A stretch of DNA of 64,000 nt from JBFMCT01 sp046565765 (GTDB lineage: Bacteria; Actinomycetota; Acidimicrobiia; Acidimicrobiales; AC-14). Shown in pieces: positions 62,324-64,000 of the stretch (within the stretch, counting starts at the first letter, position 1; the number at the start of each line of letters is the position of its first letter). The stretch is taken from assembly GCA_046565765.1 (NCBI GenBank), contig JBKHXX010000048.1, forward strand, positions 1 to 64,000, written 5' to 3'. The translations under genes and the position numbers were made by a program. The notes below the pieces were generated by a model. That model was not told where the DNA came from and did not search any database. It saw only the letters and a list, made by a program, of their open reading frames with translations.

Positions 62324-64000
62324 GGCTGCCGGGACGGCGGGCCCCCTGGCCCGGCGCCGCGCCCGGCGGAGGTGGCGCCCACCGGCCAGGAGCAGCACAG
62401 CCGACGCCACCAGGGTGACCCCGGTCACGGCCCGGCCGACGGTCACGGCGGCGGGAGGGTCGTACCAGAACCGGATCTCGTGGTCGCCCGGCTCCACCGC
62501 CACCCCGAGGAAGGCCCCGTCGGCCTTCAGCACCGGGACGTCCCGGCCGTCGACGGTCGCCTTCCAGCCCGGGAACCAGGCCTCGGACACGACCACCAGG
62601 GCGGGCTCGGGCCCGGAGGCGGTGACGTGCCAGCGGCCGTAGCCGTCGCGGCGGGCGTCCACCGTCGTGGGGGACGGGGCCGCCACCGGCACCCGGTCGT
62701 ACACCAGCGAGAAGTCGGCCACCCGGCCGCCGACCCGGTTGCGGTTGCGCAGGAGGTTGGCCGAGGCCCGGCTGTCGTTGGCCGTGGCCAGGCGGGGGAA
62801 CCCGTCGCGGCCCTCGCAGGTGTCGCAGAACAGCTCGAAGGCGTAGCGCTTGCCCGCCGAGTCGGGGATGGGGTCGAAGCTGAAGGCGGCGATGCCGAAG
62901 TGGTCGTACCCGCTGGTGAACACGGTGTCGATCTCGCGGCCCAGCGACCGCCCGTCGGCGGCCAGCTCCCAGAGGGTGAGGGCGGCGGGGTGGGGCGGGC
63001 GGTCCAGCCACACCGCCAGCCCCCGCAGGCCGTCGGCGGGGGCCTCGAAGACGGCCCCGGGCCGGTTGCGCAGCGACATCGACACGATGTCGGCGTAGAC
63101 GCCGACCCACCGGCTGTAGCCGCAGGCCATGGCCAGCTCTCCGGCCACGTCGCCCGCCTGTGACACCTGGGCGGTGCGGCACGGGTCGCCCGGCACGACG
63201 GTCCGGGTCGCATCGCCCAACCGGCGGGCCTCCTCCGTCCCGCCGGTCACGACGCCCACGTTGCGGGAGGCGAGCGAGGCGGCCAGCACCGGGGCCAGGT
63301 CGGGGTCGTCGAGGACCACCGCGCTGCCGTAGGCCCGCACCATGGGCAGCACGTCGGGGTTGGGGAGGAGGCGCACCTCGCCCACCTGCGGCCCTCCCCG
63401 CTCGGGCTCCACGATGGTCTCCTCGACCAGCTGCGACACGCCGGACAGGCCGAGGGCGGCGTCGCGGAAGCCGGTGGGGCCGAAGAACGACTCGCCGTTC
63501 AGCCGCCACAGGTCGCGGGCGGCCAGGGGGTGGGGCCAGCCGGTGGCCAGCTCACGGCCGGTCTGCAGGAGGTGGTCGACCGCGCCGGGGTCCCCGTAGC
63601 TGCCGAGGCCGAGGCGGTCGTTGACGCCGATGGCGTCGAGCCGTTCCTCCAGGTCGGCGTAGGCGACCTCCCGGCCGGGCGGGTCGACCTCGTAGTAGCT
63701 GCGGTAGGGGTGGGCGTCCATCACGAACAGGCCGAGCACGGCCAGGCCGGTGGCCGCGGCGAGGGCGGGGGCGTGGCTGGGGGACCGCCCCTCGGCCCAC
63801 CGCTGCACCAGGACGACCGCGTAGGCCGACCCCATGGCCATGCCGAGGGCGGCCACGTGGTAGAAGCGGGGGAAGCGGATGCTCTCCAGGAACGGGATCA
63901 CCCGTTGCAGGGCGAGGAACGGCGCGAAGTAGGGCAGCCCCACCAGCAGGGCGGTGGTGACCACGCCGCCCACGGCCGCCGCCCTGCCCAACCGGAGCCG
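61904..64000 (-). CDS. YfhO-like membrane glycosyltransferase-type protein, C-terminal part (runs off the right edge)
   Basis: Two hydrophobic helices are visible at the visible N-terminal end (VVTTALLVGLPYFAPFLAL and FYHVAALGMAMGSAYAVVLV) and a third (AALAAATGLAVLGLFVM). An extracellular domain of about 420 residues follows, with a final helix (VTLVASAVLLLAGG). The segment ALVVVSEAWFPGWKATVDGRDVPVLKADGAFLGVAVEPGDHEIRFWY is the typical YfhO C-terminus. The protein should end near 62320, but no stop occurs there; the frame runs on to 61904 opposite the methyltransferase. YfhO proteins glycosylate lipoteichoic-acid-like or other surface polymers in firmicutes. Confidence 0.8.
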   Translation of the reverse strand, partial: RLRLGRAAAVGGVVTTALLVGLPYFAPFLALQRVIPFLESIRFPRFYHVAALGMAMGSAYAVVLVQRWAEGRSPSHAPALAAATGLAVLGLFVMDAHPYRSYYEVDPPGREVAYADLEERLDAIGVNDRLGLGSYGDPGAVDHLLQTGRELATGWPHPLAARDLWRLNGESFFGPTGFRDAALGLSGVSQLVEETIVEPERGGPQVGEVRLLPNPDVLPMVRAYGSAVVLDDPDLAPVLAASLASRNVGVVTGGTEEARRLGDATRTVVPGDPCRTAQVSQAGDVAGELAMACGYSRWVGVYADIVSMSLRNRPGAVFEAPADGLRGLAVWLDRPPHPAALTLWELAADGRSLGREIDTVFTSGYDHFGIAAFSFDPIPDSAGKRYAFELFCDTCEGRDGFPRLATANDSRASANLLRNRNRVGGRVADFSLVYDRVPVAAPSPTTVDARRDGYGRWHVTASGPEPALVVVSEAWFPGWKATVDGRDVPVLKADGAFLGVAVEPGDHEIRFWYDPPAAVTVGRAVTGVTLVASAVLLLAGGRHLRRARRRARGPAVPAASRPAGDDLHVGAPAAGPRREAVLDAGQPEPRLAARPGQGPGGEGQQAVLATVDDGEAGLLDEAEERGGGELGADGHAVPLGADTAADADDGVVLDGLGQDEVAAGTEGAADFGEDPDRVIQVVKHVDAPHHAEGGVTEW

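Overview
The window is 64 kb of very GC-rich, densely packed chromosomal DNA. GTG starts are common, neighbouring genes often overlap by 4 bp (ATGA or GTGA), and promoters are of the TAnnnT type. The gene content points to an actinobacterium: an Rpf-like transglycosylase, a DUF4395/thioredoxin pair, a MazG-methylase fusion, NlpC/P60 with a coiled coil, and a SufR-like regulator. My best guess is a lineage such as Acidimicrobiia, but that is inference from gene style only. No rRNA, CRISPR array, transposase, integrase or prophage gene was found. One tRNA gene is present.

Layout. 1-3.5 kb: the N-terminal end of an ECF sigma factor, an intact acyl-CoA dehydrogenase, and two broken oxidoreductase genes. 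3.5-10.3 kb: a small coiled-coil protein, then mfd, a SurA-like lipoprotein and a MazG-methylase gene, all rightward. mfd carries an in-frame tandem duplication of its first RecA-like translocase domain. 10.2-15.7 kb: a Cas4-like nuclease, a proline-rich membrane protein, a GNAT enzyme, a double-domain dCTP deaminase, an odd tRNA with anticodon UAA, and a secreted PKD-like protein. 15.7-23.7 kb: glgX, a nicotinate phosphoribosyltransferase, a LOG-like protein, a beta-propeller lipoprotein, an NlpC/P60 hydrolase and fumC. 24-31 kb: small membrane proteins, a dienelactone-hydrolase homologue lacking its nucleophile, a glycosyltransferase, methyltransferases, mutY, a flavin reductase and an RmlC-like epimerase. 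31-40.7 kb: a thioredoxin/DUF4395 pair, rsgA, a class I amidotransferase, glycerol-3-phosphate dehydrogenase, a DegT-like aminotransferase, a lone sufB, and two tandem methyltransferases. 41-48 kb: a DJ-1 protein, an Rpf-like protein and a tightly coupled operon of two substrate-binding proteins, two peptide-type permeases and a ferritin-like protein, with no ATPase gene. 48-54.5 kb: an SRAP protein, an ABC exporter, a zinc-ribbon CPBP protease, an SDR, a QueA-like enzyme and a SufR-like regulator. 54.5-64 kb: a TIR-CHAT fusion next to a small membrane protein, then a surface-sugar type cluster (epimerase-methyltransferase fusion, radical SAM, glycosyltransferase, secreted stalk protein, methyltransferase, YfhO-like membrane protein).

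The most unusual items are the duplicated motor domain in Mfd, the TIR-CHAT protein with its membrane neighbour, a dispersed ~52-bp inverted repeat present twice at gene ends, the short-variable-loop tRNA with a Leu(UAA) anticodon, and an in-frame TGA near the start of a substrate-binding protein gene.

Convergent genes very often overlap at their tails (nine pairs by 4-31 bp), and leaderless-looking promoters are frequent. Several broken or over-long frames (ADH, SDR, the TGA gene, the YfhO/methyltransferase overlap) could be real decay or base errors in the assembly. I cannot tell these apart from the sequence alone.
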